Below are positions 1 to 10,202 of a stretch of DNA of 64,000 bases, piece by piece. The translations under genes were made by a program, and so were the position numbers. Every line of letters begins with the position of its first letter. Within the stretch, counting starts at the first letter, position 1. This DNA is from Branchipolynoe longqiensis. Taxonomy: Eukaryota > Annelida > Polychaeta > Phyllodocida > Polynoidae. The notes under the pieces were generated by a model, which saw only the letters and a list, made by a program, of their open reading frames with translations, was not told the origin of the DNA and did not search any database. The stretch lies in NCBI GenBank assembly GCA_030323885.1, contig CM059196.1, positions 38,119,535-38,183,534 of the forward strand. The letters run 5' to 3'.

Positions 1-54
1 GCCGGGGAATTCCTCTATAAACCTCATATGCACGTGGACCTGCATACTACGCAT
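1..54 (-). pseudogene. Tyrosine recombinase N-terminus, Ngaro-like relic, cut by window edge
   Basis: Reading leftwards from an ATG at 52-54, 18 codons stay open to base 1, with an in-frame stop upstream. The peptide ends in QVHVHMRFIEEF, which lines up with QVKKYLTFVEEF near the start of the recombinase ORF of the complete Ngaro element at 11258-12156. It lies 73 bp downstream of the RT/RNase H fragment at 128-958, the order expected for DIRS/Ngaro elements. It is too short to judge alone; the support is the match plus the position. The remaining recombinase would lie outside the window. Confidence 0.6.
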
Positions 55-127
55 CAATTTTTAATTCAACGCCTAGTAGTGAGACTGAAGTTCCCACATG
101 TCATGACGGAGGTCTAGAAAGTAATAA

Positions 128-958
128 TCATGAATTAAGCGTAAAATAAATTACTGCAACACAGTCAACCTGAATAACAGCTGACCTCAAGGAGTGGGTG
201 GACCACCTGCTCAGTGCGTCGCAGATAATATTCCTCTCCCCTGGTAAGTGGGCTGAGGAAATGTCGAAATTGAATTCGCATGAGAGCCAGAAAAGCTTCT
301 TTATCCAATCCATAATGATTTTATTTTTCGACTTCCCAGACGAAATGGCCGATCTGACTACCATTCTATCAGTCATGAAAATGACTGATTTCCCCTGCCA
401 TAGGCAACCCCAATGGCGGGCTGCAGTAATAGCAGCCCATATCTCCCTGACATTAATATGTGCTGCCGAACATGCAGGGTCAGAAGCAGCGAAATGATGA
501 CCAACTGTACTCTCCAAGAATTTTGAATAGGTGTCGTCGAACGCACAGGCACACCAGTTGTCCGCATGGGCTGCCCCAAAACCAAAATTTGACGCATCAG
601 AATATATTGACAATATAGGTGCGTGATGACCTAAAAGTTTTGTGAACCCGTTAAATCTGTCTATGAAAGTGAGCCACCACTTAATTTCGTCTCTGAACAC
701 GTTAGTTAATCGAAGTCGGTAATATGGTAATTTCAATGCTGCCATACCGTCGTAAATACGGCTGCAGAAGGAGCACCCCGCCCTGACGACTGTGGCGCAG
801 TGCACCAGCTGACTTGCAAAGCATTCCAATTGCCGCTTAGTTGCCTTACGCGTTTCTAAAAAGGGGCACAGATGCTCTTTTAATTTCTCTATTTTATGTC
901 TTGGTAGTTGGAGCTGCAAATTAGTCGTATCAATCTCAATTCCCAAACAATTCATCAT
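128..958 (-). pseudogene. Truncated RT thumb / RNase H of a second Ngaro-like retrotransposon
   Basis: A 276-codon open frame equals the C-terminal third of the RT/RNase H polyprotein of the complete element at 12177-14522. It starts at the motif LGIEID (LGIMVD in the full copy), so RT fingers and palm, including the YxDD box, are absent. The RNase H part keeps all expected acidic residues: YSDAS, INVREIW, FMTDR and CDALSR. Sequence identity to the full element is clearly partial, so this is a different lineage, not a fragment of the same copy. Its ATG at 956-958 lies where the 65-bp satellite begins, so the frame start is a junction artefact. RNase H would cleave RNA in the RNA:DNA hybrid during reverse transcription; alone this fragment is presumably inert. 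Confidence 0.85.
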
Positions 959-3283
959 GCTTGAATATGATTGGTACAGGCGGCAACATGACCAACAGCA
1001 CTTGACTTATTCACAATCATCATGATTGAATATGATTGGTACAGGCTGCAACATGACCAACAGAACTTGACTTATTCCAAATCATCATGCTTGAATATGA
1101 TTGGTACAGGCGGCAACATGACCAACAGAACTTGACTTATTCACAATCATCATGATTGAATATGATTGGTACAGGAGGCAACATGACCAACAGAACTTGA
1201 CTTATTCACAATCATCATGCTTGAATATGATTGGTACAGGTGGCAACATGACCAACATAACTTGACTTATTCACAATCATCATGCCTGAATATGATTGGT
1301 ACAGGCACCAACATGACCAACAGAACTTGACTTATTCACAATCATCATGATTGAATATGACTGGAACAGACAGGAACATGACCAACATAACTTGACTTAT
1401 TCACAATCATCATGATTGAATATGACTGGTGCAGACAGCAACATGACCAACATAAGTTGACTTATTCACAATAATCATGATTGAATATGATTGGTACAGG
1501 TGGCAACATGACCAACATCACTTGACTTATTCACAATCATCATGCTTGAATATGATTGGTACGGACAGCAACATGACCAACAGAACTTAACTTATTCACA
1601 ATCATGATTGAATATGATTGGTACAGGAGGCAACATGACCAACATAACTTGACTTATTCACAATCATCATGCTTGAATATGATTGGTACAGGTGGCAACA
1701 TGACCAACATAACTTGACTTATTCACAATCATCATGCCTGAATATGATTGGTACAGGCACCAACATGACCAACAGAACTTAACTTATTCACAATCATCAA
1801 GATTGAATATGATTGGTACAGGCGGCAACATGACCAACAGAACTTAACTTATTCACAATCATCAAGATTGAATATGACTGGTACAGACAGCAACATGACC
1901 AACATAACTTGACTTATTCACAAACATCATGATCGAATATGACTGGTGCAGGCAGCAACATGACCAACATAACGTGACTTATTCACAATCATCATGATTG
2001 AATATGATTGGTACAGACAGCAACATGACCAACATCACTTGACTTATCCACAATCATCATGCTTGAATATGGTTGGTACAGGTGGCAACATGACCAACAT
2101 AACTTCACTTATTCACAATCTTCATGATTGAATATGACTGGTACAGACAGGAACATGACCAACATAACTTGACTTATTCACAATCATCATGATTGAATAT
2201 GACTGGTGCAGACAGCAACATGACCAACATAGGTTGACTTATTCACAATAATCATCATTGAATATGGTTGGTAGAGGTGGCAACATGACCAACAGAACTT
2301 GACTTATTCACAATCATCATGCTTGAATATGATTGGTACAGGTGGCAACATGACCAACATAACTTGACTTATTCACAATGATCATGCCTGAATATGATTG
2401 GTACAGGCACCAACATGACCAACAGAACTTAACTTATTCACAATCATCATGATTGAATATGATTGGTACAGGCAGCAACATGACCAACATCACTTGACTT
2501 ATTCACAATCATCATGCTTGAATATGGTTGTACCAGTATGACTTAAGTCATATTCAATCGGTCAGATTGAATATGACTGGTACAGACAGGAACATGCCCA
2601 ACAGAACTTAACTTATTCACAATCATGATTGAATATGATTGGTACAGGAGGCAACATGACCAACATAACTTGACTTATTCACAATCATCATGCTTGAATA
2701 TGATTGGTACGGCGCACATGACCAACAAACTTGACTTATTCACATCATGATTGAATATGATTGGTACAGGTGGCAACATGACCAACATAACTTGACTTAT
2801 TCACAATCATCATGCCTGAATATGATTGGTACAGGCACCAACATGACCAACAGAACTTAACTTATTCACAATCATCAAGATTGAATATGACTGGTACAGA
2901 CAGCAACATGACCAACATAACTTGACTTATTCACAAACATCATGATCGAATATGACTGGTGCAGGCAGCAACATGACCAACATAACGTGACTTATTCACA
3001 ATCATCATGATTGAATATGATTGGTACAGACAGCAACATGACCAACATCACTTGACTTATTCACAATCATCATGCTTGAATATGGTTGGTACAGGTGGCA
3101 ACATGACCAACAGAACTTGACTTATTCACAATCATCATGATTGAATATGATTGGTACAGGCAGCAACATGACCAACAGAACTTGACTTATTCACAATCAT
3201 CATGCCTGAATATGACTGGTACAGGCGGCAACATGACCAACATAACTTGACTTATTCACAATCATCATGCCTGAATATGACTG
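956..3283. repeat. 65-bp satellite array, about 36 copies, with higher-order structure
   Basis: Monomers start at 956, 1021 and 1086, exactly 65 bp apart. Each carries GAATATGATTGGTACAGG, then CAACATGACCAACA, then ACTTGACTTATTCACAATC. Variant monomers recur in blocks. A block near 1410 recurs near 2188 (offset about 777, 12 monomers). Blocks near 1601 and 1866 recur near 2622 and 2879 (offset about 1013-1021). One monomer is disrupted by a short inverted piece at 2537-2577. There is no coding potential. The left edge abuts the truncated Ngaro-like ORF. Confidence 0.97.
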
Positions 3284-3798
3284 TGAGTGTTTTTCATAGC
3301 TTGTAAGTTGTATATCATGAGATTATCTATTCTTCGCTCGGCGTTATTTAAGACCTAATCAATGCTGAGGGTCTCTGTAGGCTGTGGCTAGCTTAGCTCC
3401 ACATGCTGTAGAGAGAGTAGACAGTGACCAAACCGCGGCGTTTTCCTTGGCAATGGTCGGCGGGCCCTTATCACGCCTCAGGTGTGTCAGGTCACGGCAC
3501 CAAGAAAGGGGTCACTCAGGCACCAGCAGCGCGCGCAGAATGACGCCGCCACACGCGTGGGGGCGCCACCTCGACACCGACCTTCACCTTGGCGACCCTT
3601 GCGCACAGTCAGCGGGGCTACGTTTTGACGCACACTTGACAACGTCATGCAGACGAACTCACCAAACGGTAGCCTGGTTCCCGGACTCACTAGTGGATAT
3701 TCGTGGCGCTTCGGTGTAACCACGGAGGAACTGCTCCAACATCGGTGGAGAAGGGGAGTGGACCAGGCGTATATTACACTCGCCATTTTCTAAGGGGT
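3284..3798. other. Unassigned, locally GC- and CpG-rich stretch
   Basis: No recognisable protein. The part at about 3430-3690 is GC- and CpG-rich compared with the AT-rich surroundings. Overlapping open frames on both strands (for example 3384-3719 plus) look compositional. It could be a CpG-rich regulatory stretch or a decayed mobile element; the sequence alone does not decide. Confidence 0.3.
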
Positions 3799-3848
3799 CA
3801 TCCCGTTCTAATATGACCTTAGATGTTGCCAGGACGTAAGGCTGCAAC
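3799..3848 (+). repeat. SINE-A 3' tail fragment
   Basis: Contains AATATGACCTTAGATGTTGC followed by CAGGACGTAA, the last ~45 bp of SINE-A. No upstream SINE body is visible. Confidence 0.75.
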
Positions 3849-4180
3849 AATATTAGGGTCATCCAACGTTTTCAATATTTTCACGGTTGTACAGAGGGGA
3901 AGGGGGAGGGGTAGGAGTTAGTCAAGTAGTACTTTAATTGTTTAATAAAATGTTGATCTTTTTGGGAATTCTTTATGTTCTGTATTAAAATGTTGATGCT
4001 TACTATTTTGACGGGAGGGGAGTGGGCTGGAAATGTCCTGCGGTTTGTACGATTGTGAAATTGTTAAAAAAAACTTTGGAAGACTTCTAAGCAACCTCCA
4101 TTCGGCCCCCTGAAATTGAATATCAGAATATCTGTATGTGAACTTGTGCAGTATACCGTGTGGGCTATTTTCATATACCG
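3849..4180. other. Unassigned spacer
   Basis: AT-rich with a short G-rich run near 3895-3918. No coding or structural signal is recognised. The last ~25 bp (TCATATACCGAACAAGAAGA) recurs at 5474-5493 directly before another SINE-A, so this flank is itself repetitive. Confidence 0.4.
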
Positions 4181-4193
4181 AACAAGAAGATTG

Positions 4194-4545
4194 GTTGGTT
4201 GTTGGAGTTTTACATCCTGGCAACATCTAAGGTCATATCAGGACGTGTACCGACTTGTGACAGTGCACACTCATGACATCTTTATAGTGCTGTCCCACTG
4301 GGAGACCAGGCCACCAGCACCATGACCTGATATCCCACTCAGTCACATTATCCTGACACTCGCGAAACCATTCCATGCCCTATCCTAAGAATGCCGAGCA
4401 CCTGGCTTGGAAGTGACAAGCATCAATTCTTTAAGTCATTGGTTTGACTCGACCAGGGTTCGAACACATGGGTTCGAATCCCACGATCAATCAAAATGGG
4501 AGACTGACGCTCAACTCATTCGGCCATCCCCGTATGGTCGGTCCA
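4194..4545 (-). mobile_element. SINE-A, full length, with 13-bp target duplication
   Basis: A tRNA-derived non-autonomous retroposon. Read on the minus strand it has a tRNA-like head (GGCCGAATGAGTTGAGCG as A box region, GGTTCGAACCC-type B box), the core with CCTAGCC...GGCATT...AGGATAGGGCAAGGA, and the tail ATGTTGCCAGGATGTAAAAC then CAAC repeats. The element is bracketed by perfect AACAAGAAGATTG at 4181-4193 and 4546-4558. Transcription would be by RNA polymerase III from the internal A/B boxes (known for tRNA SINEs). Confidence 0.88.
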
Positions 4546-4558
4546 AACAAGAAGATTG

Positions 4559-5013
4559 ATTGATTGATTGGTGGTTGCTTTACGCCGTGTCGGCAGCATA
4601 GGCCATATTCACGGCGAGAAATGTTTGTTTTTTGTTCAAACCATCGCTTTTACATGTAAAAGCAGACAATCAATTATGTGCCAATAGACACTAATTAAAT
4701 TAGAAAGCTCACAATCATATATCTGTGGTCAAGGGAAACAAATTCCCATAGAAAAAGAAAAGTTTCATTAATAATTAATAGAATCCATTTAGTAAACTAT
4801 ATAAGGTGGTACAGTCCAGCTGCCCTCAAAAAGGCTAAAATGTTTTCCTGTTTTACCTTAGTAAAAAGGTCATGCATACTGCCTGCAGTGTAGAACCGTT
4901 GGCGCAGGGCCAAAAAATCAACGCAACTTAGTAAAATGTGTTTGAGTGTCAGTGGGGACTGACACCCAATACATTGGGTGTCAGTCCCCACTGACACCCA
5001 ATGAAGAAGGAAG
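4559..5013 (-). mobile_element. 5'-truncated LINE 3' end (Nimb/I-group-like), hairpin 5' end
   Basis: Minus-strand frame 4797-5018 contains CIGCQSPLTLKHILLSC, the Cys/His-rich tail typical of the C-terminus of RNase H-bearing non-LTR retrotransposons. It is followed by a 3' UTR ending in ACACGGCGTAAAGCAACCA and a (CAAT)n tail at 4557-4570. A longer copy is at 50377-51044. The 5' end stops in a palindrome (arms 4946-4970 and 4973-4997). AACAAGAAGA occurs on both sides (4546-4555 and 5014-5023), a plausible target duplication. Clade assignment is tentative. Confidence 0.78.
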
Positions 5014-5023
5014 AACAAGAAGA

Positions 5024-5482
5024 AGGAAGAACTAAAAAAGAGGGAAGTACAGGAACTAGGTCAGGTTAAGGACGTCGTAAATTAAAGCCTAAGACACACA
5101 AAGGTGAAAATAATCAGGCCAGATTACGGATCAGTGTTGGACACAGAGCGGGCGACATGATCAATAAGTGACCTAGAATCTGTTCGGCTCCACCAGAGGG
5201 CGCCACCACACCAACGCTCCACAGCTGCTTTTTCATTAGCGACTGGGAACTGTTTCATCTATCACAGGAATATTACCTGCACAATCCAATTTGTCACCGT
5301 AGACATGCCATATTCTCGTACCGCCAACCAGGAGGGGGCTATCAAATGCATAAGGTGACCTGGGCATGCGCCTTTCAGCAGCTTCTTTGAATGGAACGCC
5401 TTAGGTGCAGGGGTCAAAAGCAGGCGTTTCACAAGGTTTGCTATTTCCCATGATGCACCGCATGGGCTGTATTCATATACCG
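5024..5482. other. Unassigned spacer
   Basis: Begins purine-rich (GAAGGAAGA). No recognisable gene. The minus frame 5262-5525 shares SCSVYE.SP.G with the minus frame at 3942-4226, which reflects a repeated DNA segment beside both SINE-A copies, not a protein family I know. Confidence 0.35.
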
Positions 5483-5483
5483 A

Positions 5484-5790
5484 ACAAGAAGATTGGTCGG
5501 TCATTTGAGTTTTATGTCCTGGCAAAATCTAAGGTGATATCAGATCGGGTATTGACCTGTGACAGTGTGCACTCATGGTGACTTTACAGTGCTGCTCCAC
5601 TGGAAGACCAGGCCGCCAGCACCATGTCCTGATATGCCAATCAGTGACATTATCCTGTTACTGTGCTAACCATTCCTTGCCATATCCTAGTAATGCTGTG
5701 TGCCAGTTTAGGTAGTGACAAGTATCAATTATGTAACTCATTGGTTTGACTCGACTGGGATTTGAAACCCCGACGTGAAGCTAGGGCTCT
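5484..5790 (-). mobile_element. SINE-A, diverged
   Basis: Tail at the left (GGTCATTTGAGTTTTATGTC), then GGCAAAATCTAAGG, the central block with CACTCATGGTGACTTTA and the core GCCATATCCTAGTAATGC. Ends in a decayed head GACTCGACTGGGATTTG. More substitutions than the copy at 4194-4545. Confidence 0.8.
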
Positions 5791-5794
5791 TACC

Positions 5795-6065
5795 GGAGGG
5801 ATGCATTGCAGTTAATGTGGGATTTGATTTGAAACCACACTTCAGGAATTTCATGGTTAACATCATAATCATTAGACTATCTAAATTCCCTGATGCTATC
5901 AACCTACCCACGTCTACCTGTGAATATTGCATTTATCCTGTGAAGGACAGTGCACCTCAAAACACTTGTCACACTGGAATTGTAAGTCTCACTCTTACTG
6001 TTTCAAATATCCAGGTAATGCACTTACAGTACACACGCAGGGATCGTTCACCATTATACAGCATG
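5795..6065 (-). mobile_element. SINE-B, old copy
   Basis: Matches the minus-strand order of the tandem copies at 41576-42410: a region equivalent to the tRNA-like part, ATTAGACTATCTA, ACCTACCCACGTCTACCTG, GGAATTGTAAGTCT, then CAGGTAATGCACTTACA and a terminal CAACCATACAG-like block. Strongly diverged. Confidence 0.65.
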
Positions 6066-6099
6066 TAGCTAGTGTAATATCCTGGTTATAGCACCAATA

Positions 6100-6345
6100 T
6101 CATTGGGGGGCGGTTTTGAAAATGAGAGGAAACATTGCATCTAGAGTTGGATTCGAACCCACACTTCTGCTATTCCGAGGCTAATGATTGAGTCGCTCAC
6201 CTTGAAATGGCGAAAGTGTGGGTTCAAGAGCCCGCTCTAGGCGCAACATTAACCAGTTGGTCACAGCACTAAGAAGGGATCATTGCGCCTAGAGCAAGTT
6301 GCAAACCCACATTTCTTACCTCTCCGGGGCTGGCATCCTACGATC
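6100..6345. repeat. Cluster of inverted SINE-B head fragments
   Basis: Three tRNA-like pieces lie close together: minus (GGATTCGAACCCACACTTCT, 6151-6170), plus (AGTGTGGGTTCAAGAGCCCG, 6209-6228) and minus (GCGCCTAGAGCAAGTTGCAA, 6285-6304). Alternating orientation suggests rearrangement or repeated insertion. Confidence 0.55.
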
Positions 6346-7130
6346 CAGCAGGCAATTGACGCTATTCACGCCGCGGCCATGTTGAAACCATACCGAGGCC
6401 ACGTACGCATATGCGAGGAGCCACTGTTTGGAAAGTGATGTGAATATTTTTCATCGACCAATACCTCTCAAAATCACTCAAATTTGAGGGTATTCATCTT
6501 TGCACACCTGTTTTCTATCTATTGGCAATTTTCACGAAGATTGGGGGACCCTTGCATGGTGATTTTCCCATTCTTTAACTACAATGTGACTGTCAACTTC
6601 AAGTCTGCATAGTTATGGTGGTATCATGTACCATGCAGCACTGTCAGCATAGTTATTTGTGTAACACAGTTAAACAACTCGTCTTAGTAATTACAAATTA
6701 ATAAACGCTTTAAAAGGGTTAAAATATATTAAAAAAATATATATATATTAAGAAAGTTATGTAATTTTGAATTTAAGAAAAGATCGGCAACCAGGGTGAG
6801 CGACTTTGTTGACATCGCCTACTGAAATGCATCTGATCATCACTCAATCTTCATGAAAATTGACCAATAGATAGAAAAAATGTATGCAAAAATGAATATG
6901 ATAGTTAAAAAGTGAATATCTTCAAATTTTACTCCTTTAATTTCTGTCGTAGTTCATACACATCAGCACACAGCAGTGTCTTCCTGTCATTTCCAATACC
7001 CGACGCGTACTCAACCTCGTTCTGATGCCTAATTAGGTCACGCATGAATAGTGTGAATTCGATCACACAAAGATCTCCTGACAGTCGTAAAATGATGCAA
7101 ACTGCAGTGGTATGGCCATATTTCCCGTTC
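6346..7130. other. Unassigned AT-rich region
   Basis: No gene seen. Includes an AT tract at 6720-6760. Two stretches near 6440-6560 and 6840-6920 share ATAGATAGAAAA / ATCTTCATGAAAATT-type words, in opposite sense, suggesting a decayed inverted element. Confidence 0.3.
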
Positions 7131-7131
7131 A

Positions 7132-7345
7132 TCAGGTCTGGCCAAAACCATCTAGCAAGGCACCGTGAAAGGGGGAAGAAGACAACGCGGGCAAAGGAAG
7201 AGGTGGGATGACAACATGAGGGGATTGACAGGACTGGAGTTCGGCAATTTTCAGAGGGCAGTGGAGAGAGAACAGGGACAAATGGAGAAACCTGGTTGCA
7301 CGGTCATCTGTGGTGCCCCAATGACCCTCGTGGTTAAGGGATTGA
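7132..7345 (+). mobile_element. LINE 3' end, RTE-like C-terminal ORF remnant
   Basis: The plus frame contains KGGRRQRGQRKRWDDN, MRGLTGLEF and RAVERE, then a decayed VICGAP motif and a stop. This is the familiar last ~60 residues of many RTE-like non-LTR elements (basic stretch, W-D/E-DN, TGLEF, R-A-x-E-R). Only the extreme 3' end survives. A TTGATG repeat near 7335-7350 may be its tail. The RT catalytic core is absent. Confidence 0.75.
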
Positions 7346-7354
7346 TGTTGATGA

Positions 7355-7615
7355 GCATCCCAACCATTAGACTATCTAGAATCCCTGATGCAATCACTCT
7401 ATCCGTGCCGACCTGTCTATGTGGCTCCTTTCCTGAGAGAGGTCAGTGCAGACTACTACACTCATCCCACTGGAATTGTAAGTGTCTTAAGTGGTTTACA
7501 TCCATAAGTTGCTTAATGCTTGCGATTACAGACATACAGGCAAGACACTTACATATATACATACACAGGGTAGGTTCAACAACCATACAGTGCTTAGTTT
7601 GTGCAAGATCTGGAC
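7355..7615 (-). mobile_element. SINE-B
   Basis: Minus orientation: CCAACCATTAGACTATCTAG, ATCCGTGCCGACCTGTCTATG, GAGGTCAGTGCAGACTACTA, GGAATTGTAAGTGTCTTAAG and the end GGTAGGTTCAACAACCATAC. The B-box part of the head is missing next to the RTE-like tail. Confidence 0.78.
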
Positions 7616-7722
7616 GGATTTACATTATTAGTTCAATATATTTACTCAGAAACTAAGTGATCTTCAATCTCAATCCAAAGTTTATTGGAAGAACAACGCC
7701 CTACACACCGAGCAAACATACC

Positions 7723-8051
7723 GGATGCGGTGGCCGATTTGGTAGAGCACAGGCCTCCCATGTGGGAGATCGGGAGTTCAATTCCCAGTCGAGTCAAACC
7801 AATGACTTACAAAATTGATACTTGTCGCTTCCTATCTTGGCACTCAGCATTAATAGGATATGGCAAGGACTGGTTAGCTCAATGTCAGGATAATGTGACT
7901 GAATGGGATATCGGGTCATGGTGCTGACGCCCTGATTTCCCAGTGGAGCAGCACTATAAAATCGCCATGAGTGTACACTGTCACAAATCGGTACCCGTCC
8001 TGATATGACCATAGATGTTGCCTGGATGTAAAACCCCACAAGCAACCAACC
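7723..8051 (+). mobile_element. SINE-A, full length
   Basis: Clear tRNA-like head GCGGTGGCCGATTTGGTAGA with B-box-like GGGAGTTCAATTCCC. Core follows (TTGATACTTGTCGCTTCCTA, GGATATGGCAAGGACTGGTT), then CAGCACTATAAAATCGCCAT, and the tail ATGTTGCCTGGATGTAAAAC with CAACC repeats. One of the best references for the family in this window. Confidence 0.9.
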
Positions 8052-8229
8052 TAGCTAGCATAGACATTATTGTCGGCCACAGATAACAATGGGGGCCCTG
8101 CCTTGTGCCATCGGCCCATTTAATGCCAAGTTCAGAATGAATTATCGCCACCCTCATTGCTATTAAGGTCAGACTAAGCACGTTGCAGACACCTGCTTGG
8201 TTCTGACCGTGAGAACCTTCCAGCTGTGC
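8052..8229. other. Unassigned spacer
   Basis: Short unique-looking stretch. I see no gene or repeat in it. Confidence 0.4.
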
Positions 8230-8420
8230 CTAGGGTCTGTGAAGGGGTGGATACTGCAGTGACGGGTTCTATCAGATGGACACGGTATTCCCTCCTATGT
8301 AGCACCACATAGTTACAGTTGCATAGTCTGATGGTTTTTAGTTTGTCATTTTTTTCTGAGATAAAGAAATTAAATTTATTGTTATAATCTACCTTATTTT
8401 AGTTTGAAGTAATTTTCATT
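8230..8420 (+). repeat. MITE-T rearranged fragment
   Basis: An interior 3'-half piece (CGGTATTCCCTCCTATGTAG) runs into a 5' end (AGTTGCATAGTCTGATGG) and the following TTCTGAGATAAAG block. The same odd junction recurs at 8712-8870, so the two flank the SINE-A as a duplication. Confidence 0.65.
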
Positions 8421-8424
8421 TTAA

Positions 8425-8711
8425 ATTGTTGTTTGTTGTTTTACGTCCTAGTAACATCTTAGGTCATATCAGGACGGGTACCGACTTGTGACAGTGCGCA
8501 CTCACGGCGACTTTATAGTGCTGCCCCACTGGGAGCCCAGGCCACCAGCACCATGACCTGATATCCCACTCAGTGACATTATCCTGACACTGAGCCAACC
8601 AGTCCTTACCATATCCTAATAATGCCGAGCATCTGGCTAGGAAGCAACATGTATCAATTTTTAAGTCATTGGTTTGACTCGACTAGGGTTCGAACCCATG
8701 ATCCGGGTTCT
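8425..8711 (-). mobile_element. SINE-A, head-truncated
   Basis: Tail first (GTTTTACGTCCTAGTAACAT), full central region, core CATATCCTAATAATGCC, GTCATTGGTTTGACTCGAC and a B-box GGGTTCGAACCC. The rest of the head is replaced by a MITE-T fragment. Confidence 0.85.
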
Positions 8712-8872
8712 ATTAGTTGGACTCGGTATTCCCTTCTATGTAGTACCACATACTTACAGTTGCATAGTCTGATAGTTTTTAGTTTCTGTCATTTTTTTCT
8801 GAGATAAAAGAAATTAAATTTATTGTTATAATCTATCTTATCTTAGTTTGAAGTAACTTTCATTTTAAAGAA
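8712..8872 (+). repeat. MITE-T rearranged fragment, second copy
   Basis: Repeats the junction of 8230-8420: TCGGTATTCCCTTCTATGTA, then CAGTTGCATAGTCTGATAG and TTTCTGAGATAAAAG. Confidence 0.65.
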
Positions 8873-9219
8873 CCAACTTTCAAATGTGGGCAATTTGTCA
8901 CTCATATCACACATATCACTCACTCACACCACTCCCCAGTTCACGCCAGTGTGTGTTTGTGCTTGTCCTTGTGCGCTTGTGTGTTTGTGCTTGTGTGTTT
9001 GTGTAGGACTCCGTGCCTTTTATCGCTACTGCAACGCCATCTGAAATAAAACACCATGGCAATGCACTCCACAACAAACAAAGAGAGAAACACCACTAAA
9101 GTTTAATTTTAAGTAGTCACACACTGGCATGCAGGGCCGAGCGCCAACCAGAATCCTAGTGGATATCCACTATTGTTTTACTTTGGTTCAGTGTAGGCCA
9201 TATCACATATTATTATTGT
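8873..9219. other. Unassigned spacer with TGTGTTTGTGC repeats
   Basis: A short degenerate GTGTTTGTGCTT repeat occupies about 8947-9005. The rest shows no gene. Confidence 0.4.
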
Positions 9220-9853
9220 GTTCCGGAATTCACCTACCTCGGAAGCACTATATCAAGTGATGGACGCATTGATGCTGAAATACAGAGGAGGATGGCCAAG
9301 GCTAGCACATCTTTCGGCCGACTACGCCAGAGACTCTGGAACAACCACCATGTGTCCATTCGGGTCAAAGGCAAGATCTACCGTGCAATCGTGCTATCCA
9401 CCCTACTATACGGAGCTGAGGCCTGGACAGTGTACAGACGACACGTGAAAAAGCTGCATGCCTTCATGATGCAACATCTGCGTTCAATCATGAGGCTAAC
9501 CTGGAAGGACAAAGTGACAAATAAGGAAATACTCAAACAGACGGGGCTGCCCTCTATGGAAGATCTTCTGATAAAAAAGAATCTCCGGTGCACTGGACAC
9601 CTCATGAGGATGTCATCAGACAGGCTACCAAAGCAGATCCTCTATTCTCAACTGTCTTCTGGTTACAGAAAGAGAGGGTGCCCTTGTCTCCAGTTCAAGG
9701 ATACCATCAAGAGAAACCTGAAGCTGAGAGACATTAAGACCGACTCATGGACGCAACTCTCGCAGCAGAGAGCTAAATGGAGAGGGGCAGTCAAGTAATG
9801 AAAGCAGTCTTTGTTGCATCACGACCAACAGCATGATGATGAATGATGATGAC
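9220..9853 (+). mobile_element. LINE 3' end: C-terminal RT region plus 3' UTR
   Basis: An open frame from about 9220 to the stop at 9796-9798 encodes the region after the RT palm. It carries FTYLGSTISSDGRID, VLSTLLYGAEAW, LRSIMRLTWKDKVTN, CTGHLMRM, LPKQILYSQLSSG, GCPCLQFKDT and RAKWRGAVK. These are typical of animal non-LTR retrotransposon ORF2 C-termini; the polymerase YxDD is upstream of the truncation. The 3' UTR (CATCACGACCAACAGCATGA) ends in a (ATGATG)n tail at 9830-9853. The same tail caps L2c elements at 19665-20076 and 47664-48292, marking this as their likely partner LINE. Clade not assigned. Confidence 0.82.
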
Positions 9854-10202
9854 CCAATCAATATATGAGTGTGTGTCATACAACATATATGGACTATAAA
9901 ATGTGTTGTATATCTTAATAATATAATATGCCAATATTATTACTAACTCAGCAGTGCTGCCTGTTTTAGTTCCATGAATCCTCACTAACCGGAACTGGCT
10001 CCACCCCCAGTTCTGCCCACATCTGGTTGGCCAGGAAACCCCCTCATCACCCCAGCTGCTGAATCCCCATATATACTGCACCACTTTTAAAATTTCTGCT
10101 TATTATAATACGTACGAAGATTACAACGGGTAATAATGGTATACAGAGAGAAACTTGAGTTTATCCTGCTCTTTTCTTAATAATTATCAACCTTAAAATA
10201 TG
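9854..10202. other. Unassigned spacer
   Basis: AT-rich. No gene or named repeat recognised. Confidence 0.4.

Noticed and set aside
956..3283. CRISPR-like array
   Set aside because: Monomers are contiguous and similar along their full 65 bp; there are no unique spacers and the context is eukaryotic.
3384..3786. GC-rich open frames on both strands
   Set aside because: No motif, both strands open, compositional; no splice or start evidence.
7723..7800. tRNA gene (also 24352, 38473, 52903, 63121)
   Set aside because: A/B-box-like heads are always followed by the same SINE bodies and the cloverleaf stems are poor; these are SINE heads, not functional tRNA genes.
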